Source: Pyrus communis (Eukaryota; Streptophyta; Magnoliopsida; Rosales; Rosaceae). From it: a DNA stretch of 64,000 nt. Below the pieces are notes generated by a model that saw only the letters and a list, made by a program, of their open reading frames with translations, was not told the origin of the DNA and did not search any database. A program made the position numbers and the translations under genes. Shown here piece by piece: positions 33,630 to 45,437 of the stretch. Position 1 is the first letter of the stretch. Each line of letters opens with the position of its first letter. The DNA lies in NCBI RefSeq assembly GCF_963583255.1, contig NC_084819.1, positions 20,608,460 to 20,672,459 on the forward strand, read 5' to 3'.

Positions 33630-35540
33630 ATGGCGAGGATGAATTTCGGCGGGGTTTTGACGCGGCAGTTGGTCGGGGGAAATCGCAACAAGCACCAGCT
33701 CTGCGCACGTCTCCTTTCTAATTCTGTCCAAACTCTAAACTCCTCCAGACCATCGAAAACTTCCCCACCACAGACGGCAATTAATTGGAAATTAGCCGCC
33801 GCCCCTGCTGCCGCCACCTCCTCCGTCTACTACCCTTGTTCCCTCCTTAACTACCACCCAAACCCAAACCTCCATTTTGTGAGACACAAGCACTCGGTTC
33901 CACTTCCAGATGGAGATCGAGATCCGGCTCCTCGTCCTCCTCCCAACGTTTTCTTCTTGAATGTCGCACCCGAATATGACGATGCACTCAAACAAGTTGA
34001 AGGTGTACATGCTATTATTTTACTAGTAATTTCTTTTTGAAAATGTTTTGTTTTAGGGTATAATTTTGTTTTCTGGTAATTTATTGGTACAGATGAAAGT
34101 CTTTCAGCGGTTTTCTACTTCACCGAACGTCGGGGATCAAGTTCTGGTAAGTTGTAATGATCGAATTCCCTTTCCTTTTTTTTGTGCAATGAATTGAATT
34201 TAGGAAGTTTTAACGAAAAGTCTGGTACTGTTTACTTTAACGAAAAATAACATTTTTACACTAAAAAGTCAAACCTAGTACTATTCAATTTATCCTTTAT
34301 TTTGTTATTATCATTAAAACTTAAAGTTTTTAAATTATTTTTTTATTAATTTTCCTTTGAATTTACTGTAATCAATTAAGTAAACCTTAAACCCTAAACC
34401 CAATAATAATCGGTGTTTCTTCTTGTGCAGTCTCTTACTCGAGTGATGATCCAATCTTGAATTACATGTGTGTGTTTTACCCACACATTACAAAATTTAG
34501 GGTTTGCTTTTTCAAGGTACGGAATCTAGTTACGGGTCTAAGTTCAGTTCAATAGTTAGTTCCTGTATTTTTGAACATTTTAATAGTTATTCGAAACGCT
34601 CGCTAACTTAGCAATTCTCTGATTACTTCCTCGTTATGTGCTAATAGCTGAATAGTCTAGATCCCTAGTCCTTATTCTTTTCCTAGGAGCAACAAGCATG
34701 CTAAACTGTTATGGGTAAAAGATTACTTAATGATATAAATTATGATCCGTCGTGTAGCTGCACATAGAAGAATCATACGATAACTTCTTTTTATTATGCC
34801 TTTAAATTTGTGAACCTGACGTTCTATATTTTATCTATAGACTGCAGGTTGTTCCTCATTGTGCTGGGTGGGAGTTTACAAGACGGTAAATGATTTGATC
34901 CTTGTATTTTTTATAGCGCACGTGTCTGTTCTTGAAACCTCATTGTGCTGATGTGTGCATTTTTCTGCAGCCAACGTTCCGTTTCTTTCTAAAAGGGGAA
35001 AAGGTTGATGAACTTGCCAAACCTTCTATCAACAGCTTGTTAAAGACTCTCGCAAATGTTTACAAGTAATCCTTCAATCTCTTGGTTTCTTTTTTCTTTT
35101 TTTTGGTGGTCAATCTCTTGGTTACTTTTTGTTTGCTGATTTTGTGTATTTGTTAATGGAATCATATATGTTGAATATCCTCGATCGTCTGATGACTTGC
35201 TTAATGTGTGTAAATTAGTCCATCTGGGATGAAGAAAAGGAGAAGACAAGCTATAAAAGGTGGAGTGGATCCGTCACAACTTGTTGAGGTACTTCCGATT
35301 AGTTTTGTTGCATCGTCATATCCTAAAGCGATGGAGGCAGTTGAGTCTTTACCTGGGGTAGAACCCGGTGACAAGCTATGGTGGTTTGCAAAGGGGCTAT
35401 TTTTATCTCAGGAGAAGAGAGAGACATTTTCCAAGCTGCAAGATGATGATGCCAAGCTTGAATGGCTGTGTAGTGAGATGGCTGAGGGGGAAGAAGGAGA
35501 GATGTTTTCTGATGAATGGCTGTATGCCAACATGCCTTAG
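33630..35540 (+). CDS. TRXL-A thioredoxin-fold protein, six exons (U2 copy, intact)
   Basis: Exons 33630-34002, 34093-34146, 34431-34516, 34841-34885, 34971-35065 and 35219-35540 give 975 nt, or 324 residues, with all phases consistent. The start MARMNFGGVLTRQLVGGNRN is Arg-rich with no acidic residue, suggesting import into mitochondria or plastids (inference). DESLSAVFYFTERRGSSSVS is the first strand and active-site loop without any Cys. PTFRFFLKGEKVDELA, from residue 187, is the cis-Pro strand. The C-terminal part has the basic NPSGMKKRRRQ and WWFAKGLFLSQEKRETF (Trp at 272), shared with TRXL-B. Exons of 86, 45 and 95 nt match TRXL-B exactly, so the convergent pair are ancient paralogues. 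Role unknown: a redox-inactive thioredoxin-like protein. Confidence 0.8.
34202..34362. mobile_element. MITE-like repeat in TRXL-A intron 2 (U2)
   Basis: Counterpart of 15891-16045, with ACTAAAAAGTCAAACC in place of ATTCAAAAGTCAAACC and small indels. It occupies the same site in the intron. Confidence 0.6.
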
Positions 35541-36619
35541 GAATAATGTATTTATTTATATTAGGATTATGAATCTTGTTATGTGAGGTTGTTGACACTA
35601 TGGTCCAGACCACTTAGTGTGCTGGTTTGGAATTTGGATAATTATGTAAGTAAATGTAACGCTCGACTTGTTTGTTTATTTACGTAATAGCACTCGATAA
35701 TAGTCGTCATATTGCACGATTGAGTGTAACGCTCAACTTGTTTGCTTATTTACGTAATAGCACTCGATAATAGTCGTCATGTTGCACTTGTGCATGCACT
35801 ACTGAGTGCAAGACAGATGACAACTTTGGAGTGCTATATATTATCGGCTTCTGGAAAAGTTTTATGTTACTCTTGTACCGTTTCTGCTATATGAATGAAC
35901 CCCAAACAGTTTTGACTGATTTTTCATTCCTTAGTAATATAATGCATCGATCAAGCATGTGGCAGTTTTCTTGAGATCCACTATGATGATGGAGCATTTA
36001 ACATTGAACCCATAGCTTTCACTAAACTAAGTATCAGTCATTTTACTATCTCCCCGAGTCATGTTCCACCATAATGATGGAAATAGTGGTCACTTACTAT
36101 TGTTAGATAAAAGATCAAATGGTGGGTTTGATCTTAATCCAACGGTGAAAGATAAAAAGTGTACAACAGAAAAGTTAAACGAGCACCTACAGTTAGATCA
36201 AAGATCAAACGGTGGTATTGATCTTAATCCAACGGTGGTATTGATCTTAATCCAACGGCGGTATAAGATAAAGTACAACTTAAAAATAAGCACCTACCGT
36301 TAGATTAAAAGACCAAACGGTGGGTGACACCCATTTTCTCTAAACCTCTAGGGTTTAGGAGAACAGTTCTGACAAATCACAGCTGGTAAACATATGATAA
36401 AATGGGCAAAAAATTGTTGCACTGGCAGATAATAACAATGCTAGTACCAGAAGGAAACCAAAGATAGGCTCAATATTATATAATCAAATAAGAGTCAACG
36501 TAGCACAAACATCTACTAGTACAACTTACTTGTCCAAATTTAAATAAACCCACCCATCCGAACCATATATATGATGTCAACAGCATATAATACAATTCAT
36601 AAATTTAAGTGCATCCAAC

Positions 36620-37042
36620 TTATTCCACCTCCATTTCTTCACGAAACCAACCAATCTTGAGCCCAGGATCTTTAATGTTTGAAAATACCACTCTCTTCTC
36701 AGGCTTAGCTATAAATAGTCCTTTCGCAAAACACCACATACTGAAACCCCTTGGTGCTGTACATAAAGATTCAACATCCTTCATCACTTCACTAACTGAA
36801 GGTACGTCACTACTATCAACAGCTACCGCACCACCTTTCCATTGGAAGAACATCGAACCATCTCCCACTTTCCACCCTCCTGCAACTACTACGTCATTCT
36901 CATCTTTCTTAGCTTGTAGGACAAGTTGTTGAGTATCCGTTTTCCCCTTCCAGGATGACCTCGTCCGCTGAGGGGTTTCAACTGGCCTGACGTATCTTTA
37001 TTGGAAAGTACACATATGAGGAAGGTCAATAATAGGGTTTAG

Positions 37043-37078
<36 letters not shown>

Positions 37079-39613
37079 AGAGAGACAGATATAAATCCAA
37101 AACAAGTGAGATACTGCGCGTGATCACATAGATGTAAACTTAAATTGAACCATCAAAAACCCCAAAGGCACCAATATATACGACTGCATTCACAAATATG
37201 CAAAAACAAACAAATGTAAAAAAATGAAGAAAAGAATTACCTGTAAAGTTTTTCACACATATCCATCACGGGATCAGCATGACCACCAACAATCTCATCA
37301 ACCTTAACCCCGTTTTGATAGAAAAGGAATGTTGGCTGCAGCAAAATGCACAGGTCATCAAATTAATTTGCAATTTTTAGATGAAAGCAAGGCTGAATTA
37401 TTTACTCAGCTTAATCTAACGGCCTAATTAGCCAATACAAATATATATGTATAGCAAGTATAGCTATTCTAAACTTTCAATTAGCAGATGGTAAGAAAAC
37501 ACCACAAGTTTTTTAATCATAATAAAAACACAAAGGTTACATACATGAGCAATCAATGAACTAATTATGTTACGAACATGCAATGATAACAAAAGGGACA
37601 GAATCACTTACAAAAATGCAAACAGCCAAATCATATGCTATTGGGCGCAAGTCGCTCTATAAATAGAATAAACAATGTTAGGACAATAATTTAAAGGGCA
37701 TAACAAGATATAATACCATAAGCCTTCTATATACCATACTGCAAGACAAATGATAATTAGAGTATCGAAATAAAAGATTGATACTCCAGCAAATTTGCTT
37801 TATCAGGTGTGACAATATTTATGTATGTTTTACCAAGGCAATGTATAGAACAGGGTAAGCAAAAGAGATAAAGATGCACCTAGTTGCACTAAGCATTGTG
37901 ATTTGTGATGCGATCACAAACTGCCCAGAAAAACTCTCAGAAGAAACATGATTTATGATAGAAAACTTATTTCTTCTTAGTATCATGGACTGCTAAATTC
38001 TATTTACAACAGTTCTTATATATATTTGGAAAGTAAAAGGTAAAATCATAGAATTTTACAATCTTTGGTCTAATATTTATATGAACTCTAGTGGGTGAAC
38101 TGTATACCTCCATGTCATATTAAATCAATGATTTTCATTTGTTATTCATTAATTTGTTTTTGAACTTATGCACTACTGATGTTATCATGTAATCCAAAAT
38201 GAAGTTCCCTTTGCTCGCCAAGTTATCCATGAAACCAAAAGAAATTTGAATTTTGTTTTGGTACAGAAGAGCATTTTACATAGAATTTGTGAAATGAATT
38301 TAAATATTCTTAACATTGTTTCTACTTCCTAGCTTCACATTATAATACGATCCTGTTGGGAAAAAAAAAATGTTGCTTTCATAAAGAAATCATTATAAAA
38401 AAACAAAAGTAAAAAACTTTAATTTCAAACAGTATAGCAACTGCCAGATGGCCAGTAGTGAAAAACAAAAGTTAAATACTTGTCTAGTAATTTATTAAGA
38501 TTAAAAAAACTAGAACCCACATGTTGTTTTCACCTTAATCTTAAGATGGGATACAAACAGTTTACAATATGAAAATATAGTTCCCAAATGATCCAATCAA
38601 GTTAGCAGATTAGGATACCATACCTCAACTGTAATCAGAACCTTATATAGTTTTACATGTGGGAAATGCTCCCTGATCTTTCGAACGATTGGAATTGAGT
38701 ACGTGACGGCTGCAAAAGAATAGTACACCCAAATACAAGTTGCAGAGGAGCAGTTTACAAGAAATAACTTGACTGATAAAATTGTTTTGCATCACAACTT
38801 ACTATTTGGGCAAGCGGCTTCAGTAAAGTAGAAAACTGCTGGCAAACGTCCACCTACAAAATAAATAAGAAGCTGCGTAGAATAACAAGCAAGGTTTTGA
38901 AAGTTTTTTGTCCATGTTAAATGCAAAGGCGGTCCTTTTGGAAAGCCAGCCAGCAAGGGAGGAATATCCAAGTTCCAACTGAATTGAATATGCACTTGTG
39001 GGTGGGAATTGGGAAGCAATTCTGATCAGATTATGGATCCTTTTTTCATGATTGTTTTTTCTCATTATAATGTAATTAACTAACTAGTCCAAATCATACA
39101 TGTTGTGTTCAATCCAATGCAATACTAGGTAGTAATCTGCAGTTGTTTACCTTTAACTTGTTTAATTGCTCTCTTATATTCCTTCTTTTCCGTCAACATG
39201 ATCATGTCTTGGGGACTCGGAAACAGAAGTTCTGTAGAAACAGCCGGCAGCGAAGTCAGTGGCAGATAGATGATAAAAAACAGAAAGAGAGAGAGAGAAA
39301 GAGCGAGCGGGAGGGGGTACTTACTTGAGCCTGGGCCTAAGGCCGAGGCCGAGAGTGCACCGGAGGCGGAGACCCTGGCTGGGAGTGAGGCCAAGGAGGA
39401 GGCGGATGCCTTGGAGGAAGGAATGGCAGATGCTGCTGCTGCGGTGGTTGTTGGCATTGAATTTGGGGGGGCTAGGGTTTGGACCGTACGGTGATGATGA
39501 AGAAGACGACCTGGGATTGGGATGGGGATTCGGGGGTTATAGCGATTGCCAATCCCAATCCCGATCATCGTCTCTCGTATCAAAACCCCACAATTCTTCC
39601 TCGCCATCTCCAT
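36620..39613 (-). CDS. TRXL-B thioredoxin-fold protein, seven exons (U2 copy)
   Basis: Minus-strand exons: 39613-39325, 39231-39151, 38853-38803, 38709-38624, 37656-37612, 37335-37241 and 36986-36620. They give 1014 nt, or 337 residues. Compared with U1, exon 1 has two extra residues (one more IP in NPRIPIPIPG). AVFYFTEAACPNTVTYS replaces FTAAACPN, and GGHADP replaces GAYADP after PTFLFYQNGVKVDEIV. The single Cys in the active-site loop is kept and the second is absent. The frame is intact, so both TRXL-B copies could be expressed. Confidence 0.75.
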
Positions 39614-39736
39614 CTCTCTCTCTCTCTCTACTTTCTCTCTCGCGTCGTCGGTCTCTGGTACGAATGTAACATGCCTAGTATGGAGATGGTCGGGAATAGG
39701 TCTGCACAATCACTAAGACATTTTCAATAAACTGTT

Positions 39737-39779
<43 letters not shown>

Positions 39780-39995
39780 GAGTTGGTACACAGTATGTAT
39801 ACTATATTTAGGGTTGCTACTCTGAATATATATATATATATTCACAGTTGCTACTTAATAATTGTGTAATTGGCTCAATACATGTTGTTTGTAACTCTAT
39901 AGTATACATGTTGTGTTGCAAGAAAAAATAGGTTATGGTTTTTACTCTATACGTGTGATTTGGAAGTTTTCTTCTTCTTCTTCGTGTATTTAACA

Positions 39996-40426
39996 ATGGA
40001 ACTGCTAACAAACAGAAAACAAAAAATGTTTACTAAAGGACGTTGGAGACTCGAAGGCTCAACTCCAGCTCGAGGAAAAAACAGAACAAGAAAAGCATAA
40101 TTTCGGGCAATGTAGAGTTTGCCGTAAGGAAAATGAGCACTTCAGTTCCTCCTGCCCATACTGGAATGGTGTCCCACCGGCGCTTTTGTTGGCGATGGTT
40201 ATGGTGTAGTTTGTGGTCTTTTGGATCGTCGACTCTACAAAAACCCCAACCGTTGTGCCCATCCTGGTGGTTCCTCCAAAGGACGTCTTATTGTCGCATA
40301 TTGCAACTACTGTAGGGATAAAGGGCTCCACTGGTCGGAAAAGTGCCCAGAACGTCCAAGGACAAACCATATAAACCTCTGTTCATCTCATCCTCTAAGC
40401 CGAAGCTGCTGAAGAAAATATATTGA
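39996..40426 (+). pseudogene. Zinc-knuckle ORF, U3 copy, frameshifted
   Basis: CRVCRKENEHFSSSCPYWNG is kept, but one base is missing after CCACCGG (CGCTTTTG against GCACGATTG) and another near 40353 (CGTCCAAGG against CGTCCCAAGG). The second knuckle reads CNYCRDKGLHWSEKCPERP in a shifted frame. This copy is dead, while the U1 and U2 frames are open. Confidence 0.75.
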
Positions 40427-40780
40427 ACGATTAAGATGAAGTGTGTCAAGACGTGTCTTTTAGTAATGGGTTTTAATAATAAATGAAACACAATACACAA
40501 ATGCATTTGCAGGTTTTTTTTACCTTTTTAAATCGTTTGAGTTTTCCTCCATGCGACTCATAACGTTCAATCGCTAGGTGTTTTCTTTTCTTTTTAGAAT
40601 TCTTAAGCTCATTACTCTGGAAAGATATAATAAGAGAGCTCCAAAAATTTGAAGTTAGATGGGTAAATGGAATCCACTTGTGATGAGATAAGTGGGAAGG
40701 TAGGAAAAATAAAAAGGCAAATTATTATGATAAAGAGAATCAACATTTCAAAGTATAACATTTGTACACAACTAAATACC

Positions 40781-40916
40781 AAAAAATGTGTAAATGGCCA
40801 TTTATCATAGTGGTGGAAATGAGTTGAGTCATTGCATGACAACGTGAGTTCAAACCCTATCGGTGACTAATCTAAAATCTAATCTAATAAAATTTATCGT
40901 TTGATAAAAAAAAAAA
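40781..40916 (+). mobile_element. SINE (U3)
   Basis: Orthologous insertion with a better box B, GTGAGTTCAAACCC, and an A run of about 11. Presence in U3 makes the SINE older than the Pack-MULE-like insertion. Confidence 0.75.
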
Positions 40917-41062
40917 TAAAAACCAAAAAATGTACTACGGAAAATAAAGTACGAAAAACACTTCCCGAAAATAAGAAGAAATTCAAACCATTAGAGCTTC
41001 CACCCACAGCTAGACCAAATCGAAAGAAACAATCCCGGAAAAATATCCCCCAACGCACCTCA

Positions 41063-41278
41063 GCATTCAGGAAGTAGTTAGAATCCAGTGGAGTTCTTGA
41101 TGTCCTCACCAAAGGTTTGTTAATGTTTGAGACTTTTCCTCGTTTATTTTGTGGGTTGTGTTCTTTTTATTGACTAATTTGATGCACATTTTCTTTTTCT
41201 GTTGTATTTTTCATATATTTTTGTGATTTTTTATGTGGGGAAGTTCTGGTTGCATTGTATGAGCAGAATGAGAAGCCC
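41063..41278 (+). pseudogene. MYCBP-like gene fragment (U3), truncated in exon B
   Basis: Exon A 41063-41114 has the same TAG. Exon B from 41244 reads VLVALYEQNEKP, the best match to the MYCBP family motif of the three copies. At 41278 homology to U1 and U2 ends abruptly. Confidence 0.72.
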
Positions 41279-41688
41279 TACGTCCTCATATGATTCTTGC
41301 CTTTCTCTCTCTCTGCCATCCCTCTCCTAACCTTCAACACATTTTTATTTTTTATTTCTCAAAAGAACAAAAAAAAAAAAAAAAGATTTGTCACAATGGT
41401 AAAATTGGAATTTAAAATATGCAAAAAAATTGTTGGGTCTGGACTTTGGAGAACTGAAAAATTCCATCAATACATAACTTGGGCCCAGCCCAAAAAAAAA
41501 AAAAAGAACGTACGATTGTGAATGAGTCAGCCCTAATATTGACTCCCCAACAGCACAAGAGTTAAAACTCTCTTTCAAGCCGCAACCGGACTACTCTGAG
41601 ATTTCCCCCCACCTTATCTGCCATTGAAGCTCTTTCCCCAAATCTTCAGCAAAGTTTTGTTCATCCACTGTAAGTCCTTATCTCTCTT

Positions 41689-41719
<31 letters not shown>

Positions 41720-42501
41720 TCATATGCATATGTTTCGGTTCGTTTTTTTTCGAGTTTCGTCACGAACTGAATTGAATCTCATATATATGTTAGCCAATTT
41801 TGCAAATTTTCTCGCTTTTAGGGTTTTTATTGCAAGACTCATTAAGCTGTGAAAGATTTTGTAAATCGGAGAATACGTTCCATGATGATTTTCTGACGAA
41901 CTGGAAGGCGAGCTCTTGGCCGAATTTTCTTACCGTTTCTCGAAAAGCGAACATGGATGTTATTGTTTTTGATGACCTATTGCTGTGAAATTGGGTATTT
42001 TAATTTTAGCCTGTTCTGTTAGTTCTCTTATGGTAACGGTGTGTTTGTTTGAGCTCGCTAGCTTTCGCTGGCTTGGACTGGACCAAATGTCAATGTAATC
42101 CCATGTTTGTTGCACGCACGGACTAGCGTTAATGATTCTCACCTACACCAACCCCGACTGAACGATTCGCTAAAGGACCTTAGGGAGGCCCCCCGAAATC
42201 GGGTGGACTGCTAAGACCACCTCTATCCGCTTCACCTCTCCTCACTTCGCCCCTCCCATCTGCTTCTTACTTGCTTCCACAACCATTTTCAAATCCATAT
42301 CCTGCAAAATTCAAAAGAAAAAAAAAATGCAGTCGTTCCATTTTTCAAATCCAGATCCAACCTGCAAAATCGAACCCAGAAACCTAGAAAACACACCAAG
42401 AAAAAAAAAAATCTGCAGTGGGTTTAAGCTTAAATCCATGATGGGATTGACTGCACGGCAAGCCGACCCAGAAAACATAAAACTCCCTGATTGCAGACCT
42501 T
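41279..42501. other. Spacer with leader-like sequence; no gene supported
   Basis: Unique sequence between U3 and the inverted repeat. 41560-41670 followed by CACTGTAAGTCC looks like a 5' leader with a splice donor, then a CT-rich run (41678-41719). Because 42790-43430 resembles the first intron of the AHL gene, this could be the leader of a decayed AHL paralogue. I found no AHL coding exon here. Confidence 0.35.
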
Positions 42502-42789
42502 CTCCAATATTAGTTTTTTTGAGTCCCTTTTTTTGTTACTAGTTTAACATTTTATTTCTAGCTCTCCATACTAAGTAATGATAGGGTAAGATTGAGAGTG
42601 CTTGATGCCTCTGAATTCATGCATGTTTGGCTTGGTTTCTGTAAGTTTTTCTGTTTCAAAAATTTTAATTGCTTTGCAAAAGTTGGACTGACAGATGAGT
42701 ACATACCATTATCAGTACTTGGCGAAGGGATTGTTGTGTTAGGTTAGTACATGAATTGGTGTAGGTTGATTATGGACTTGCATGATTGT

Positions 42790-43430
42790 TGCTTGTATTT
42801 ATAATTGTTTTCGGTTGAATTGTTCAGTGTCATAGCACTAACCTTTCGAAAGTGTTGAGTTCAATTATTTCCAAATGGTGCTCGTAGTTGGCATTATGGT
42901 TTTGGAAATGGTAGTGGAATAACTTTCACGTGTTTGAACGATAAGTTTTTGGGGAAATAAACAGAAGATAATTTGGTAACTTCTTTTACTGGAATTAAAA
43001 CTTGGCTGGAGTTGTTAAATTTCTTCCTCTAGATACATGGATTTTATGGTTTTCCAAGCTCTTTTTGTTTTGTTCATAATTGTCACATCCCAGCTCGTGC
43101 TACTCGCTTAACTTCGAACCTCAGAAATAAAACCGCGCTACTCGCTTAACTTCGAAGCCCAGAAATAAAACCGTGAGGACGTAGTCAGGGTCCAAAGCGG
43201 ACAATATCGTGCTACGGCGGTGGAGTCGAGCTCGTGATGAAGTAAGGGCCTAGGCCAGGATGTGACAATAATAGTTCTAGAACTTATCACTCCTACCGTT
43301 TTATTTCTTGTTGAGGAGGGAGATGATAACTAGACACTTTTTTTATGGTGGTTTAGGAATGTAGTATGTTACTTTAAAAATAGAAATATTTCTTCTCTTT
43401 TGAAAGTTCTTGTTAATGCAAGCAAGAATT
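42790..43430 (+). repeat. Diverged duplicate of AHL intron-1 sequence
   Basis: Blocks in the same order as 49080-49610 inside the AHL first intron: TGTTTTCGGTTG, CAATTATTTCCAAATGGTG, GGCATTATGGTTTTGGAAATG, ACGATAAGTTTTTGGGG, TGGTAACTT, GTTCTAGAACTTAT and TTTTGAAAGTTCTT. The left arm of the inverted repeat therefore derives at least partly from an AHL-like locus. Confidence 0.65.
43081..43267 (-). mobile_element. Cassandra-like TRIM solo LTR with 5S-rRNA-like motif
   Basis: A 187-bp element with TGTCACATCC...GGATGTGACA ends and a perfect 5-bp target duplication ATAAT (43076-43080 and 43268-43272). The minus strand contains GTAGCACGATATTGTCCGC and CACGGTTTTATTTCTGGG, familiar from Cassandra LTRs, and two tandem copies of TTCGAAGTTAAGCGAGTAG, resembling the plant 5S rRNA A-box region (CCGCAGTTAAGCGTG). 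The 40-bp block around the 5S motif is duplicated. The right arm of the inverted repeat has the empty site GTTCATAATAGTTC near 45032. Confidence 0.8.
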
Positions 43431-45437
43431 TACACTAATTTTTTAAATAGTAGTTGTAGGGGTAAACTTCAAGAGGGTAAATTTAGTATGCATAGTAAAA
43501 ATAATTGTGAGGCAACTAGTACAGTTGATGGATGTTGCTTGACATACTATATGTACACACCTCGCATTCCACATGTTACTAGTAGAATGTTAGAAGTTCA
43601 CCTTGTTTCCTTGTATGAAGTTGATGAGATTAAGTCGATGGAATGGTATGCACAATCGTTCAAAATCAGAATTCATCATATTTTAAGTGCTGATGTCAAA
43701 GTAAAGGACGAAAAGGGTCGCGTGTTCTTGTTGACAACCCGAGTAGACGCTTGTTTAAAATCATGGGTTAAGTGTAACCCATGTTTTAATGCAAGATATC
43801 TCCATCTTCCATTTCCAAACTTGTTTTTGTTAGTGATGTAAATTTCGAGACTTAATATATTTAGGATAAGGTTTTCTTTAATATGTTGCATTAAAACATG
43901 GATAAGCTAAAGAGATAACCCACACAACTTAACATAACTAAGCAGCTTGGATCTCAGAATGCTTATCCATGCTTTCATTGGCACACCTTTGCTCTTCTTC
44001 AGTCATTTTCCAACTTAGGCACATCTTCCACCTCTTTACCATTATCTATCAAACTGTCACTGTCACACTCAAAGATTGAAAGGATATGATCATCTGTTCC
44101 AGAAGCGTGTGATAGATCCTTTCACAGTGACAGTTTGATAGATGATGGTGAAGAGTTGGAAGATGTGCCTAAGTCAGGAAATGGTTGAAGAAGAACAAAT
44201 GGTGTGCCAATGAAAGCATGGATAAGCATTTCGAGATTCAGTCTGCTCAGTTATGTCAAGTTGTGTGTGTTATCTTTTTAGCTTAACCATGTTTTAATGC
44301 AACATATTAAAGAAAGCCTTATCCTAAGTATGTTAAGTCTTGAAATTTACATCAATAACAATAGCAAGTTTGGAAATAGAAGATGGGGATATCTTGCATT
44401 AAAACATTGGTTACACTTAACCCATGATTTTAACCAATTGTCCACTCGGGTTGTCAACAAGAACACGCGACCCTTTTCTTCCTTTACTTTGACATCAGCA
44501 CTTAAAATATGATGACTTATGACTGTGCATACCATTCCATTGACTTGATCCCATCAACTTCATGTGAGGAAATGGGGTGACCGTCTAACATTCCACTAGC
44601 GACATGTTGCGAGGTGTGTACATATAGTTTGTCAAGCAAAGCCCATCAACTGTACCAGTTGCCTTACGATTATTTCCACTATGCACACTAAATTTACCCC
44701 CTTAAGGTTTACCCCTGCAACTACTGTTTAAAAAATTGGTGTAAATTCTTGCTTGCATCCTGCATTAACAAGAACTTTGTTCAAGTAATATACTACATTC
44801 CTAATCCATCGTGAAAAAAAATGTCTAGTTTACCACTATTCCCACTAAATTTACCCTTGCAACTAATGTTTAAAAATTTGCTTGTATCATGCATTAACAA
44901 GGACTTTCAGAAGTGAAGAAATTTTCAAGTAATAGACTACATTTCTAAACCGCCGTGAAAAAGTGTCTAGTTATCATCACCCTCCTCAGCAAGAAATGAA
45001 ACAGTAGGAGTGATAAGTTCTAGAACTATTATGAACAAAATCCATGTATCTACAGGGAGAAATTTAACAACCCAGGCCAAGTTTTAATTCAAGTAAAAGA
45101 AGTTACCAAATTATATTATGTTTATTTCCCCAAAAGCTTATCGTTCAATTATTCCACTACCATTTCCAAAACAATAATGCCAACTATGACCACCACTTGG
45201 AAATAATTGAACCTTCTAAGGTTAGTGCGAGGACACTGAACAATGCAACCGAAAACAATTATAAATACAAGCAACAACAACAAAAAAGCATGATCAGAAA
45301 CAAAACATGCATGAAGTTAGAGATATCAAGCACTCTCAATCTTCTCCTACCCATTTCTCTCAAATTTAGTATGGAGAGCTAGAAATAAAATGTTAAACTA
45401 GTAACAAAAACCCGGACTCAAAAAAACTAATATTAGA

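Larger units (their letters stand above)
24727..39774. repeat. Segmental tandem duplication, unit U2 (~15.0 kb)
   Basis: Second copy of the U1 segment, starting with the rest of the AT tract and TCAGAGTTGGTACACAG and ending in another AT tract (39742-39774). It holds the same features in the same order and differs by scattered substitutions and short indels. Examples are a 30-bp duplication near 26107-26165, a shorter CT run before TRXL-B, and the intact reading frame of TRXL-A. Regions without genes mirror those of U1: 24760-25550, 25752-27540, 32776-33629 and 35541-36619. Confidence 0.95.
39775..41278. repeat. Third, internally deleted unit (U3)
   Basis: Begins TCAGAGTTGGTACACAG at the AT tract, like U1 and U2. 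After TTTAGGGTT it jumps to sequence equivalent to 27384 (from about 39849), losing about 2.6 kb. It continues to 40640 (= 28180), lacks the Pack-MULE-like element, and resumes as 32036 up to 41278 within MYCBP exon B. More diverged from U1 and U2 than they are from each other. The TRXL genes are absent. Confidence 0.9.
42502..45437. repeat. Large inverted repeat, arms ~1.3-1.5 kb
   Basis: Left arm 42502-44066 and right arm 44115-45437 are reverse complements with moderate divergence. ATATTAGTTTTTTTGAGTCC and AGTTTAACATTTTATTTCTAG (cut here to 21) open the left arm and recur inverted at the right end. AAACTGTCACTGT / ACAGTGACAGTTT meet near the 50-bp centre. The arms contain the start of a frame, MLMQARIYTNF (43410-43841, 143 codons), with an inverted decayed twin at 44535-44347. 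No domain is recognised in it. Transcription through both arms would form a long hairpin RNA. Confidence 0.9.

Noticed and set aside
36061..36303. ORF of 80 codons with repeated RSNGGIDLNPTV
   Set aside because: It is a translation of the short repeats between the convergent genes. The U1 copy does not keep the frame.
43410..43841. 143-codon ORF in the left arm as a gene
   Set aside because: No recognised domain, no sign of coding constraint in the inverted twin (broken frames), and AT-driven composition. Kept only as a note in the inverted-repeat entry.
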